Shown: positions 36,101-47,156 of the stretch, in pieces
How positions within the stretch are numbered: position 1 is the first letter of the stretch
Layout: each line of letters opens with the position of its first letter
DNA from: Liolophura sinensis
Lineage: Eukaryota > Mollusca > Polyplacophora > Chitonida > Chitonidae
Reading direction: 5' to 3'
Assembly (NCBI RefSeq): GCF_032854445.1
Contig: NC_088303.1
Span: 5,215,501-5,279,500, forward strand
DNA length: 64,000 nt
Program-made: the position numbers and the translations under genes
Notes under the pieces: model-generated
What the model saw: only the letters and a program-made list of their open reading frames with translations
Database searches by the model: none
What the model was told of the DNA's origin: nothing

Positions 36101-39100
36101 ATAGTACTGTTCCTTTGTCATTAATGGATAAATTTCTACTATTAGCTGCAGTCGAGGTTTGCTCTCTCTGACTGCGCTATAGTTTAATACATTACAGCCC
36201 GATGACATTATGGCTAGCATTAAGGACTTGAACTGTAAACACTCCCTGTTTGTAAACAGTTTCATATGCCAATATATTATCTTTCCTTCAGTCCGAAGTT
36301 TTATTTAATTTCTCTGTTACTCACTAGACCTTTCTGAAGAATTATTCACTTACATGATGCAATGGTGGTCAAGATTATAGGTGAAACTAACCAGAGTGTT
36401 TGAGAGAAACCACTGTCATTCACAAGCTACCTGCCAAATCTCGAGTTAAACCTGTCACTGTACCAGCAAGAACTGGATTTGAATCTGTGACCACAATGGT
36501 CAATGGCTGGCTGACTGGCTGGATGGCTATGGTGATAACAAAGCTTAAATACAATGAGCCAGCGAGTGCCCCTACATCTGAAGACAGCTGACTGTAGAAC
36601 TATAAGATGAGCTTACCCTGACAGTTGCTTGTCCACTCTCTCATGAGCATAACTACTGGTCAGTATAACCACTTGGTCAAACCCACACTTTTTGATCCAC
36701 TCCACCAGTTTTCTTCTGAAAGATCTTCTCTTACCCTGCAAAAAATACAAGTATTCTTATCATCCCATAATTACAGGTAATTGTATGGTGCAATAATTAC
36801 AGGTAATCGTATCGTGCAATAATTACAGGTAATTGTATGGTGCAATAATTACAGGTAATCGTATCGTGCAATAATTACAGGTAATTGTATCGTGCAATAA
36901 TTATGAGGACTCTTGTGCTCCAATAATTTCAGATACTCTTACCTTACTTTAATTACAGATACTCTTATAATAATTAAAAGTACCTGTACTCTTCAATTAT
37001 CACCTGTAATCTTACCTTACATGAAACACAGGTACAATAATTACAGATACTCCTTCAACAACTATGAGTATAAGTACTTTTACTTTCTGCGAATTACCAG
37101 TACTCTACACAGTATCAGTTTCGACATTGGACAGATTCAAGAGGCTTCCTGAACAAAATACATTGAACCCTCAAATATGCAACACATTTTAGTTTGGGTG
37201 TCTATATCTAATGTACTGGTGGAATTCTTGAATACAGCATAAAATACCAATCCAACAAATTAACACTGACTTCCTTTTCTTAAATTTCTGGTTTGGCTCC
37301 TAGAAAATGTGATGTTACCACATTAATTCTATATCCCAAGGGGCCAAAGTGGGTATCAGAACAAACATTTCAAGGTAAATTAATATACAGTTGCACTTTA
37401 CATTTGATAGAAACCTTCACTTTAACCAAGCCCTCCAAGAATACCTGGATGTTAATAGAAATTGCTAAAATGATATATTTATTTATTTATTTATTTGACC
37501 ATCCACAGATTGCTGGAAGACCTTCCCACGTCCGACCCGAGAGCAAGCCAGCATAAGCTGGACCTGAACTTACAGTGACAGCATTGGTGAGATTACGTTG
37601 CGCTAGCGTGCTAACCAAATGAGCCATGGAGACCCGCCTAAAATGATATAAAATCCACTAAGCTACTAAAACAAAAGAAAGAAACAAAAAAATAATAATA
37701 AAAACACTTCTAATTCTGATTGGTGTATTACGCCATACTCAAGAATATTTCCCTTATACGACGAGGACCAGCATTATGGTGGGAGGAAAACGGGCAGAGC
37801 CTGGAGAAAACCCATGACCATCCGCAGGTTGCTTGCAGACCTTCCCACTCATGGCAGAAGAGGAAGCCAGTATGAGCTGGACTTGAACTCACAGTGACTG
37901 CAGTGGTGAGAGACTCCTGGGTCATTATGCTGCGCTAGCGCGCTAACCAACTAATCTATGGAGGCCCCAAATAAAAACACAGACTAACCTTCACAAAAGG
38001 CGCTCTCTGCTGGATGATGATAATTTTGTCCTTTGAAGACTTGTAAACTGTAAGATCAATAACATACAGATAGGAGTACTACAAAGACAAATTTATTTAC
38101 CTACGACATAAACACATCATAACACAATAGTAAAGTTTGAATATATGCTGTGGAAAAGACACTTTTATATGGAACAAAAAATCTTTAAATGACTGTTAAA
38201 CTTTCTACCAGTTGAAATCTCACACATTTACATGTAGCTCTAGTTGGCAACATAACAACTGAAAAATAAATGCATTAAAAAAATATTTCAACAAAAGTGA
38301 CACAGCACGTACCTTACATACATATATACATGTCCATAGATGTATAATATTTTTCTTAAAAATCCTTCACTTATATTTCATGAAGAATCTTTTTATCTTT
38401 AATACACAGAGACATGGATAAGAATCCTTGCTTTCATCTTACTCTCACAACTGGTGACCAGCTGACATGATTCTGAATCCAGCCTGGAGAATGGGTCATT
38501 GCCCACCATGGGCAGTATGCTGTCATCGTGACTGTAACCCATCCTTGTCATCTCCATTGAGGATATGATCAGGTCTGTCGTCAACTGACCCACATTGCCC
38601 ACAGAAACTGCTGGCTGTCCAAAGACAAAATCAGAGGCTTTTTACTTAAATGGATTTTTAATGAATTGCATAATGACTATATCAGTCTTCATATAGTCTT
38701 ACTTGTTCCACTCACAGATATTGAAAAGTTAAATTACTTCCTGATAAAAACTGGGCCCTTTATATAGGAGTACAGGGTTTACATTACTTATTTATTTGAT
38801 TAGTGTTTAACACCATACTCAAGAATATTTCACTTATGCGACGGCCAGCATTATGGTGTGAGGAAATCCACGACCACATGCTGGCAGACCTTCCCAAACA
38901 CAACTGGAGAAGAAGCCATGGTGAGCTGGACTTGAACTCACAACAACTGCATGGTTGAGGATTTACATTAACACATGTAACTTATACATATTGTTATTCA
39001 TGGTCATAAGTTTACATAAACACATAATGATATATTATTTATTTGATTGGTGTTTTACGCCGTACTCAAGAATATTTCACTTATACGGCGGCAGCCACCA

Positions 39101-39674
39101 TTATCGTGGGTGGAAACCGGGCAGAGTCCAGGGAAAACCTACGACCATCTGCAGGTTGCTGCCAGATCCTCCCAATTACAGCCAGAGAGGAAGCCAGCAT
39201 GAGCCAACTTTAATTAAAAGTATGTATACATCATTAATGCTTTACATCATATGTAATATTTAGCACTGTATGTACAAAACTACAGACACTTTTACTTAAA
39301 TGCAACCAGTCATCCCTGCAGCATTATTTATACTCATTTTTAATATATGTCTAGAAATAAATGCCATAGATGTTCTCACAGCGTTAAATCAATAAGTGGA
39401 ATAAAATAGAAGGATAACTGAATACTAGATGACATGACATGGACAAATGCAACTCACACTCGGTCAAAACTGGGACTACAATAAGAATAAATATAATGAT
39501 AACAGAACTAATCTGTTATTGTTAAGTGTTATATTAGTCCTCGGTCCAAATAAACAAATAAAGTTAACACCGCTGGCGAGCCGAATACAAATTGACTTCT
39601 TTCTTCACCTAACCCACCACTATGAGAGTATAGTCCTTCCAGTCTTGTTGATTTGGATCTATCAAGTAAAACAT
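33139..39674 (-). CDS. PSMG2: Proteasome assembly chaperone 2 (PSMG2/PAC2)
   Basis: Seven coding exons on the minus strand: 39674-39618, 38614-38443, 38047-37989, 36735-36617, 35944-35747, 34224-34107 and 33249-33139 (834 nt, 277 aa; human 264). All phases fit. Landmarks in human order: DWKDYTLIV, then PAVSVGNVGQL, DLIISSMEM, VPMVGN-type ILPMVGNDPF; KLVEWIKKCG with VVILTSSYAHER; QRYLASPKM; IPGGGIAKALFED; AVLLVLTFCAEGDNAPDA; C-terminal WKIPSSWRLTFGN. PAC2 dimerises with PAC1 (PSMG1) to scaffold assembly of the proteasome alpha ring. The start was chosen because MFYLIDPNQQDW aligns with the family start and ends in phase 0 at a GTGGGT donor. Exon 5 uses the TTTCAG acceptor at 35945; the nearer CTCAG would break the frame. 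Intron 6 contains in-frame copies of the exon 6 end. Confidence 0.95.
33958..34139 (-). repeat. In-frame donor-containing repeat in PSMG2 intron 6 (45-bp unit, 4 copies with the exon)
   Basis: The last 33 coding bases of exon 6 (INQYLQVLPQE) plus 12 intron bases (GTAAGTCATCAC) form a 45-bp unit that is repeated three more times into the intron. Copy 2 keeps GTAAGT and encodes INQFLQVLPQW. Copy 3 has ATAAGT. Copy 4 has GTAAGT. Since 45 is a multiple of three and the exon ends in phase 0, using the copy 2 donor would add the 15 residues VSHHINQFLQVLPQW without a frameshift. Confidence 0.93.
34979..35412. repeat. Minisatellite, 53-bp unit, 8 copies (PSMG2 intron 5)
   Basis: Unit TAAGTGATCCATTGGTCAGA, GTCACAAACAGATCATGTGT, GGTATTGATAAAA. 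Copies are nearly identical, and one has an extra AAATA. It is not related to the flanking exon ends. Confidence 0.92.
36767..36910. repeat. Short tandem repeat, 26-bp unit, 5 copies (PSMG2 intron 3)
   Basis: Unit CAATAATTACAGGTAATYGT with ATSGTG. Degenerate ATTACAG remnants continue to about 37100. Plus-strand CAG-GTAA motifs are present but antisense to PSMG2, so they are not donors for it. Confidence 0.85.
37485..37636 (-). mobile_element. SINE family A, copy 7, 3'-truncated (PSMG2 intron 3)
   Basis: Reverse copy with AT-rich tail TTTATTTATTTATTTGACC fused directly to CATCCACAGATTGCTGG, so the GTACTCAAGAAT part is deleted. It continues to the head at CGCTAGCGTGCTAACC. Confidence 0.85.
37714..37968 (-). 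mobile_element. SINE family A, copy 8, full length (PSMG2 intron 3)
   Basis: Complete reverse copy from CTGATTGGTGTATTACGCC to CTATGGAGGCCCC, in the same orientation as PSMG2 and ending 21 bp downstream of its exon 3 donor. Confidence 0.92.
38788..38958 (-). mobile_element. SINE family A, copy 9, head-truncated (PSMG2 intron 1)
   Basis: Reverse copy beginning TTATTTATTTGATTAGTG; it includes GCGACGGCCAGCATTATGG and stops at CACAACAACTGCATGG, so the tRNA-like head is missing. Confidence 0.87.
39033..39204 (-). mobile_element. SINE family A, copy 10, head-truncated (PSMG2 intron 1)
   Basis: Reverse copy beginning TTATTTATTTGATTGGTG and ending at GAAGCCAGCATGAGCC. About 70 bp from copy 9. Confidence 0.88.
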
Positions 39675-39734
39675 TATTCAATGAACGAGAAGCTGCCCAA
39701 TTAAATCAATAACAAAACGCTATATCATGTCAGT

Positions 39735-39765
39735 TGATGGGGGCTGCCATATTGGAAGTGCCCGG
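39735..39765 (-). promoter_or_regulatory. Candidate PSMG2 core promoter (YY1-like and ETS-like sites)
   Basis: About 70 bp upstream of the PSMG2 ATG, the minus strand reads AATATGGCAGCC (39753-39742), a match to the YY1 pattern. The plus strand has GGAAGTG (39754-39760), an ETS-type core, directly beside it. Paired YY1 and ETS sites near the start are common in animal housekeeping genes. Function is inferred. Confidence 0.4.
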
Positions 39766-39991
39766 ATTAAGGACTTCCCATTTTAACGAGAGGAGGGACA
39801 GGAAAAGAAAAGATGTGATTAAAACGTTAAAAGCTTGGCTTATTGTGTAAAGGAACAAATGCGTGTCCCTAATTCCGTACAAGAGGTCATCGGTTAAAGA
39901 TCTATAGCCTTTTAGCACAAAACTGGATGCAAACTGAAACAAAACACTGTGTTACATTCACAGTAACTCGGTTAATGGTTTAGCCTATATT

Positions 39992-40004
39992 GGGTCAAAG
40001 GTCA
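39992..40004 (+). promoter_or_regulatory. DR1 nuclear-receptor element upstream of FMO-A
   Basis: GGGTCAAAGGTCA is two AGGTCA-type half sites in direct repeat with one-base spacing, the site class bound by HNF4 and RXR heterodimers. It ends 49 bp before the FMO-A ATG at 40054 and follows a TATA-like CTATATT (39985-39991). The pairing with a xenobiotic-type enzyme gene is suggestive; binding is not shown by sequence. Confidence 0.55.
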
Positions 40005-40053
40005 TCGTAAGCATTACAACCACATGAGACCGTCGAGACTAATATCGAAGGTG

Positions 40054-43000
40054 ATGCCAGCGATCAAAGTTGCAGTGATAGGGGGCGGGGCAGCAGGATT
40101 GTGCGCTCTCCGCCACCTGACAGCCCGACCGTCAGTCTTTACTGCTGTCGGATTCGAGCAGACGAACAGAGTTGGAGGAACCTGGGTGTACACAGACGAT
40201 GTGGGTACCGACCAGTTCGGATTGCCCATCCACTCCAGCATGTACAAAAACCTCAGGTCTGTTCAATACCATGGAATGACACAAGCGCTGGCAGCTAAGC
40301 GACATTGCTAAACTGCATGTGCTGACAAGGCTGATGTGTCAGTTTGATGCTTGAAATGTGAGACGAATCCTGCATGAACATATAGTATGTACAAAGGCCT
40401 GTATCTACCTACATGTATATCTAGAAGCCTATATACGGCAGCCTGCAATAAATAAGGCTTGGTACACCACAGATACACTTGTGTTATTCATGTCTGATTT
40501 ATTAGGCTATTAATATTTCTGCAAGCTGTCATTATGTGTATTAACATTAACAAGGTCAACCAGTCTCAGGCACGTACACACACCTTCTAGAGGTGTAACT
40601 TGAATATGTGGGCCTTGGTGAAGGACAAGTCTGAAATTTGAATAGGCCAGATTTGTATGGAAGCCAGTAGATGCCCTATTGCTTCCTTGCCTTATTTTAC
40701 AAAGTCGAGGTAGCAAGATGATTCATATGTTACCTGACTTCGCTACTTTTTTACCTCACTGCCTTGTATTAAAACGGTCAAGGTAGCAAAAGGTTCTCTG
40801 TTGGCTTCCATACATTACGGACATTAGCTGAGAGTGGAATTAGATAGTCCCATTGACACAATGCCTATGTCGTATACTTTCAGGACTAACCTTCCTAAAG
40901 AGGTGATGGCCTTCCCCGATCTCCCGTTTGATAAAGAACTCCCCAGCTTCATCAGACACGAGGATGTCCAGGCTTATCTAGAGACTTATGCCAAAATGTT
41001 TGATCTGCTAAAATTTATTAAGGTTAGCAGTTGCATAATACAGTATTGGTCAACTAAAGAGCAGTAAGAACATTGCAGATTCTAGCCTGGCTAAATGTAC
41101 ATTTACAAGTTGTTATAAGGCTATATTTGATTGAATGAAGCTCCCAGTTAAGCTTCCTCTCACTAGACAGATCAGCCACACACAACTAATGCCTTTGTCT
41201 CGCACTCTGAGGTGTCCAGTTATGCATAATGGTCCAGCAGCAGTGTGGTTGTGCATAATGGTCCAGCAGTGTGGTTGTGCGTAATGGGCCAGCAGTGTGG
41301 TTGTGGGTAATGGTCCAGCAGTTTGGTTGTGCGTAATGGTCCAGCAGTGTGGTTGTGGATAATGGTCCAGCAGTTTGGTTGTGCGTAATGGTCCAGCAGT
41401 GTGGTTGTGCGTAATGGTCCAGCAGCCTGGTTGTACTTTATTTTCCAGCAAGTTTTTCCTGCTGGATGGTTCTGCTGAATGTTCCATCAAGCTGGATTGG
41501 TCTACTTGATGTTTCAGCAAGCTAGTCTTGCTGGATGGTTCTACTTGATGTCCCAGCAAGCTGGCCTGGCTTGATGTTCTAAAAGGCAGGTCCTATTTGA
41601 TGTTCCAGTATGCTTGTCTTGTTTGACGCTCCTGATGTATGGTCCAGCTTTATGGTCAAGCAGGCTGGTCCTGCTTAATGATTTTGGAGGCTGGTTCAGA
41701 TTCATGTTCCAACAGGATGGTTCTCCTTGATTTCCCAGCCAGCTGTTCGGATGCACGGTTTTCTTTGATGTCCCAACAGGCTGGTTCTCTGCGATTTCCT
41801 AGGAGGCTGGCTCTCCTTGATGTTCTAGCAGGCTGGCTCTCCTTGATGTGCCAACAGGTGGGTTCTACTTGATATTCCAACAGGCTGGTTCTCCTTGATA
41901 TGCCAACAGGTGGATTCTCCTTGAAGTGTCAATAGGCTGGTTCTCTTTGATGTTCCAGCAGGCTGGTTTTCCTTGAAGTGCCAACAGGCTGTTCTCCTTG
42001 ATGCTCTAACAGGCTGGTTCTTGATTTTGTAGCAGGCGGGTTCTCCTTGATGTTCCAGCAGGCTGGCTCTCCTTGATGTTCCAGCGGGCTGGTTCCCCTT
42101 GATATTCATACAGGCTAGTTCTCCTTGATAATACAGGCTGGTTTTCCTTGATGTTCCATCAGCCTGGTTTTCCTTGATGTGCCAACAGGTGGTTTCTACT
42201 TGATGTTCCATCAGGCTGGTTCTCCTTGATGTGCCAACAGGTGGGTTCTACTTGATGTTCCAACAGGCTGGTTCTCCTTAATATGCCAACAGGTGGGTTC
42301 TCCTTGAAGTGTCAATAGGCTGGTTCTCTTTGATGTTCCAGCAGGCTGGTTTTCCTTGAAGTGCCAACAGGCTGTTCTCCTTGATGCTCTAACAGGCTGG
42401 TTCTCCTTGATTTTGTAGCAGGCTGGTTCTCCTTGATGTTCCAGCAGGCTGGCTCTGCTTGATGTTCCAGCAGGCTGGTTCCCCTTGATATTCCTACAGG
42501 CTAGTTCTCCTTGATAATACAGGCTGGTTTTCCTTGATGTTCCATCAGGCTGGTTTTCCTTGATGTGCCAACAGGTGGTTTCTACTTGATGTTCCAACAG
42601 GCTGGTTCTCCTTAATATGCCAACAGGTGGGTTCTCCTTGATATGTCAGTAGGCTGGTTCTCTTTGATGTTCCAGCAGGCTGGTTTTCCTTGAAGTGCCA
42701 ACCGGCTGGTTCTCCTTGATGTTCCTACAGGCTAGTTGTCCGTGATAATCCAGCAGGCGGGTTTTCCTTGATGTTCCAGCAGGCTGGGTCTCCTTGACAT
42801 CCCAGCAGGCTGGTTCTCCTTGATGTTCCTACAGGCTAGTTGTCCATGATAATCCAACAGGCGGGTTCTCCTTGATGTCCCAGCAGGCTGGGTCTCCTTG
42901 ATGTTCCGGGAAGCTGGTTCTCCTTGATGTGCCGACAGGTGGGTTCTACTTGATGTTCCAACAGGCTGGTTCTCCTTGATTTTCCAGCAGGCTGGTCCCT

Positions 43001-46000
43001 GTTGATGTTTCCAGCAGACTGGATCTACTTGATGTTCCAGCAGGCTGGTTTTCCTTGATGTTCCAACAGGCTGGTTTTCCTTGATGTTCCATCAGGCTGG
43101 TTTTCCTTGATGTGCCAACAGGTGGTTTCTACTTGATGTTCCAACAGGCTGGTTCTCCTTAATATGCCAACAGGTGGGTTCTCCTTGATATGTCAGTAGG
43201 CTGGTTCTCTTTGATGTTCCAGCAGGCTGGTTTTCCTTGAAGTGCCAACCGGCTGGTTCTCCTTGATGTTCCTACAGGCTAGTTGTCCGTGATAATCCAG
43301 CAGGCGGGTTTTCCTTGATGTTCCAGCAGGCTGGGTCTCCTTGACATCCCAGCAGGCTGGTTCTCCTTGATGTTCCTACAGGCTAGTTGTCCATGATAAT
43401 CCAACAGGCGGGTTCTCCTTGATGTCCCAGCAGGCTGGGTCTCCTTGATGTTCCGGGAAGCTGGTTCTCCTTGATGTGCCGACAGGTGGGTTCTACTTGA
43501 TGTTCCAACAGGCTGGTTCTCCTTGATTTTCCAGCAGGCTGGTCCCTGTTGATGTTTCCAGCAGACTGGATCTACTTGATGTTCCAGCAGGCTGGTTTTC
43601 CTTGATGTTCCAACAGGCTGGTTCTCCTTGATGTTCCAACAGTCTGGTTCTCCTTGATGTTCAAACAGCCTCGTTCTCCTTGATTTCCCAGCAGGTGGGT
43701 CTTGCTGGATGGTTCTGCTTAATGTTCCAGCACGTGGGTCTTGCTGGATGGTAGTGCTTGATGTTCCAGCAGGCATGTCTTGCTGGATGGTAGTGCTTGA
43801 TGTTCCAGCAGGCAGGTCTTGCTGGATGGTTCTACTTGATGTTCCAGCAGGAAGATCTTGCTGGATGGTTCTGCTTGATGTTCCAGCAGGCGAGTTTTGC
43901 TGGATGATTCTGATGGATATTTCAGCTTGGTGGCAGATCTTTGATGTTCCAGCAGTTTGTGTCCAGTAGTTTCAGCAGGTTGATCCAGCTGTTGTGTCCA
44001 GCAAGATGACTCTGCTTGATGTTCCAGCAGGCAAGTCCTGCTTTTGTGGCTCATCTTTGTGGCCTGCTTGATATTCCTGCAGACTTGTCCCACTTGATGG
44101 TCCAGATTGATGGGCAAACTGTTTGGTTGATGTGATGGCTTACGGTTGTTCACATTGGGCCCAAGTGCGCTGTAAATATGTCAGTGGTATTTTAGTCGAA
44201 AGTGCCTGATACATACAACTTATAAGTGAGCTAGATGATACCCACTCAACTAGCACCCTACATTTGATTGCAGAAGAAAAGAATGAAAAATATTTTGTTT
44301 TATGTTCAAAATAGTTCAGAACATCTGTGGATAAAGTCAAGCCAATCCCAGGTAACCCTGTGAGATGGGAAGTGAAGTACAGTAAAGTTACGGGGAAGAT
44401 ATCCCCATCAGAGAATACACCCCCGACAAAAAGTACACCCCCATCAGAGAATACACCCCCATCAGAGAATACATCTCCAGCAGAGACAGAGATCTTTGAT
44501 GCTGTTATGGTGTGTAATGGGTGAGTCTCAGTTAGGAAATAGGGGTGTATAATAGTGATGATTGCCACTAGCATCATCAGGGCTTCCACTGTCCACTATA
44601 GGTCTAGCCACACATGTTTGGCTCAACTGATCTGACGATGAACTAACATACCAAACAGTACAGAGCCACACCTAAACCTTTAAGAAATCAGCCAGGACCT
44701 AGAAGCCCGTTCTCACAGTCACATAGCGTGGGGTTTTCCATCTTCAGGTAATTACACAGCATCACACACACACAAAATGCACACACGCCCCAGTGCCAAC
44801 CCCTTTGTGGATAACTCGGACTGTTTTGAAATACATGGCTTGTAGATCCTAAACAAAGCGACCCTGTTAGAACTATCGGCAGTACAACTTAACGAAGTTG
44901 GCCGTTTGCTGACATCTTCGTCCCTCGTAAGTTTTGTGTGCAAAATTAAGTTGGTAAGATCTGCGAGTACATGTCACACGACATCACAGAAGATTGCGCG
45001 GTTCTGTCAAATAGAAACAAGGCTATCGTTTCCGGAGATGGAGACCCCGGCAGTGAAAACACATGGATTTACACTATATATTGACCGGAATCTACGAAAC
45101 GAAGACACACAAATGTTCAAATACTAGTAGGTTTGATCTTGTCACTGACATACAAATATACCAGGTCAGTCCTTGTTATAATGCATTTCTAAAGCTTGCT
45201 GTCAGGAAGCATGTTTTTCTTCTTCCAACGCCTGGGATTTCATCCGAGGAGTAGGTGAAACTGACCTGCTGAGTATTTTAGTATATTGTCAAATCAGGTG
45301 TCAGCTTCACTCGTGGAGCTACTATATGTTTAGCTCAGTGCAGTATTAGCAACATGTGCTCTTCTGCTGTAGTGTGCGGAGTTGAACCTCAGCTTTGTCC
45401 AGTCAACCACTCCGCTTTATGGTAAACCATGACCATTCCTGGTAGAGTTTACCATGCTTTTGACATAACTCTGACAAGTTCTGTGGCATTCCACTCTTCC
45501 TCTACATGACACTTTGTGAATAGGCTGACCTTGAATAAAGTTGGTTAGTAAGGTGTATATATGCAGGCTTCATCTGTAATATCACTTTTCATTTTGTCAA
45601 AAATAGGTCAGATATTCATCTTATATTTTTGTCAGATTTTTTTTCGTATTAGCTCGTATTTCTGAAACAATATTCTACACAGTCTTATGTTGCATTCCCT
45701 TGTTATAATTCGTATTAAGTACTGAAAGCTCAGCATCTTATAGTACACCGAAAGTGGAAATATACATGTGTAAGATGAATTTTGTAAATAGCAAATATTC
45801 GTAGTGATAAAAACAGAAAGTAAGGTTATGATGAAAGTATCCTATGCTATATTGTGTCAAGAATTCATTCATTGTGTTTCTGGATTTTTTCTTTTTAGCC
45901 ATTATTCCATACCAATGTTTCCCCAAATTCCGGGTGCTGATAGTTTTAGGGGGTGTCTCCTCCATAGTCATGACTATAGAGACCCAGAACACTTCAGGGA

Positions 46001-47156
46001 TAAGAAGGTGGTTTGCTTGGGTGCCGGGTCATCGGGGCAGGATATTGCCTTAGAATTATCCAGGACAGCTAAGGAGGTGAGTTTTTGGGTGGAAGTTGGT
46101 GGGGTGAGGCATGAAGAGGACAGATAATCAGGACAGCTAAGGAGGTTAGTAGGGGAAAGGTTGGCAGTTATCGTGGACAGTGGTGGCAGCTACAGTAAAT
46201 GGGACCGTGGACGCCTTGGTGTAATTTTCCAGTTGCCTTAACGATGTGCTGTACATGCAAAACTTTATAAACTTTTAAGAAATATAAGTTCTACTGATGT
46301 AGAAAAAGATTGAATTTTTTTGTAAAATGCATTTCCTGGCTAAAATTTCCTGAATGTGGATAAAAGCTAACATCATTGTTATGGTTACAATACACTTGAC
46401 CTTGACCAATGCGAAAACCTGTTAGATGCCAGTTTTACCAGTTTGGATGGAATGAGGACATCCACAATATATTAAGTGAAATATTCATAAACACATGATC
46501 AATTTTCAAATTATTTGTTGCAGGTTATACTGAGTCACAACAAAAGTTTTATCCAATGCCCCCTGCCCGAGAATATGTACCAAGCTCCAGGGATTAAAAA
46601 ACTCCAAAAAAACTCAGTTGTTTTCAACGATGACTCTGAAGTAGATGACGTGGACTTGGTTTTGTGTTGTACTGGCTATCACTTCAGTTTTCCTTTCTTA
46701 TCTGAGGAGTGCGAGCTAAGGATCGAAGACGAAAGATTGACTCCACTCTACAAGCACCTTATACACACGCAGTTCCCATCACTCTCGTTTATCGGGATAT
46801 GCAAAGTTATCTGCCCTTTCCCGCAGTTCCATTGTCAGGTGTTGTTTGCCTTAGCAGTTCTCGATGGGTCTCTGAAACTGCCGTCAAAAGAGGAGATGGA
46901 TGAAGACACAAAGGCTGATTTTCAGGCACGACTCAAAGATGGCTTGCTGCCTCGCTATGCACATCACATGGGCCCAAGACAGTGGAACTACAATAATGAG
47001 CTGGCCAGAATTGCCGGATTCACACCAATAGCACCCGTTGTGGAGAATTTATACAGTGTCGTACATAACAGCAGAGGGAGAAACCTCATTGGTTATAAAA
47101 AGGAGAGGTACGAATTGACAGGCCAGGAGAGTTTTAAAACACTTGGGGCGCCATGA
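40054..47156 (+). CDS. Flavin-containing monooxygenase (FMO GS-OX-like), copy A
   Basis: Five exons: 40054-40256, 40884-41022, 44315-44520, 45899-46076, 46524-47156 (1359 nt, 452 aa). An in-frame ATG at 40024 would add 10 residues. The enzyme oxygenates soft nucleophiles (N or S) using FAD, NADPH and O2. Visible motifs: FAD-binding GGGAAG at 10-15, the FMO signature F199-x-G-x3-H205-S-x2-Y209, NADPH-binding GAGSSG at 224-229 and CTGY at 291-294. Length fits invertebrate and plant-type FMOs (about 450 aa) rather than membrane-anchored vertebrate FMOs; no C-terminal membrane anchor is seen. Exon 3 contains an extra Pro/Ser-rich stretch at about residues 143-174 made of SENTPP repeats. It starts 380 bp from PSMG2 in divergent orientation. 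An AATAAA at 47295-47300 is a likely poly(A) signal. Confidence 0.95.
41205..44115. repeat. Large minisatellite in FMO-A intron 2 (about 28-31 bp unit)
   Basis: About 100 units of TTGATGTTCCAGCAGGCTGG with TTCTCC and variants fill most of intron 2. Block duplications are visible: about 386 bp (41825-42211 against 42211-42597) and 547 bp (marker CGTGATAATCCAGCAGG at 42741 and 43288). The left part (41215-41420) uses a shorter unit (GTGGTTGTGCGTAATGGTCCA), the right part (43690-43910) a unit with TCTTGCTGGATGGT. Minus-strand frames of 128-165 codons are by-products of the repeat. Confidence 0.93.
44400..44485 (+). repeat. Coding minisatellite in FMO-A exon 3 (18-bp unit)
   Basis: CCCCCATCAGAGAATACA recurs in frame with variants, giving ISPSENTPPTKSTPPSENTP and so on. 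FMO-B exon 3 is 66 bp (22 codons) shorter and lacks it, so the repeat accounts for the length difference. It sits between two strands of the core fold in an apparent surface loop (inference). Confidence 0.9.
46055..46150 (+). repeat. Duplicated exon 4 end with donor in FMO-A intron 4
   Basis: The last 19 coding bases of exon 4 plus donor (AGGACAGCTAAGGAG then GTGAGT, boundary at 46076/46077) recur 68 bp downstream (AGGACAGCTAAGGAG then GTTAGT, boundary at 46144/46145). A single extra copy. Use of the second donor would add 68 bases and shift the frame. Confidence 0.9.

Noticed and set aside
40024-40053. Upstream ATG of FMO-A as the sure start
   Set aside because: Possible but less likely: the ATG at 40054 fits the usual short lead before the FAD motif and leaves room for a 5'UTR after the TATA-like site.
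41113-44153. Several minus- and plus-strand frames of 70-165 codons
   Set aside because: They are translations of the FMO-A intron 2 minisatellite, open in several frames at once, with no domain.
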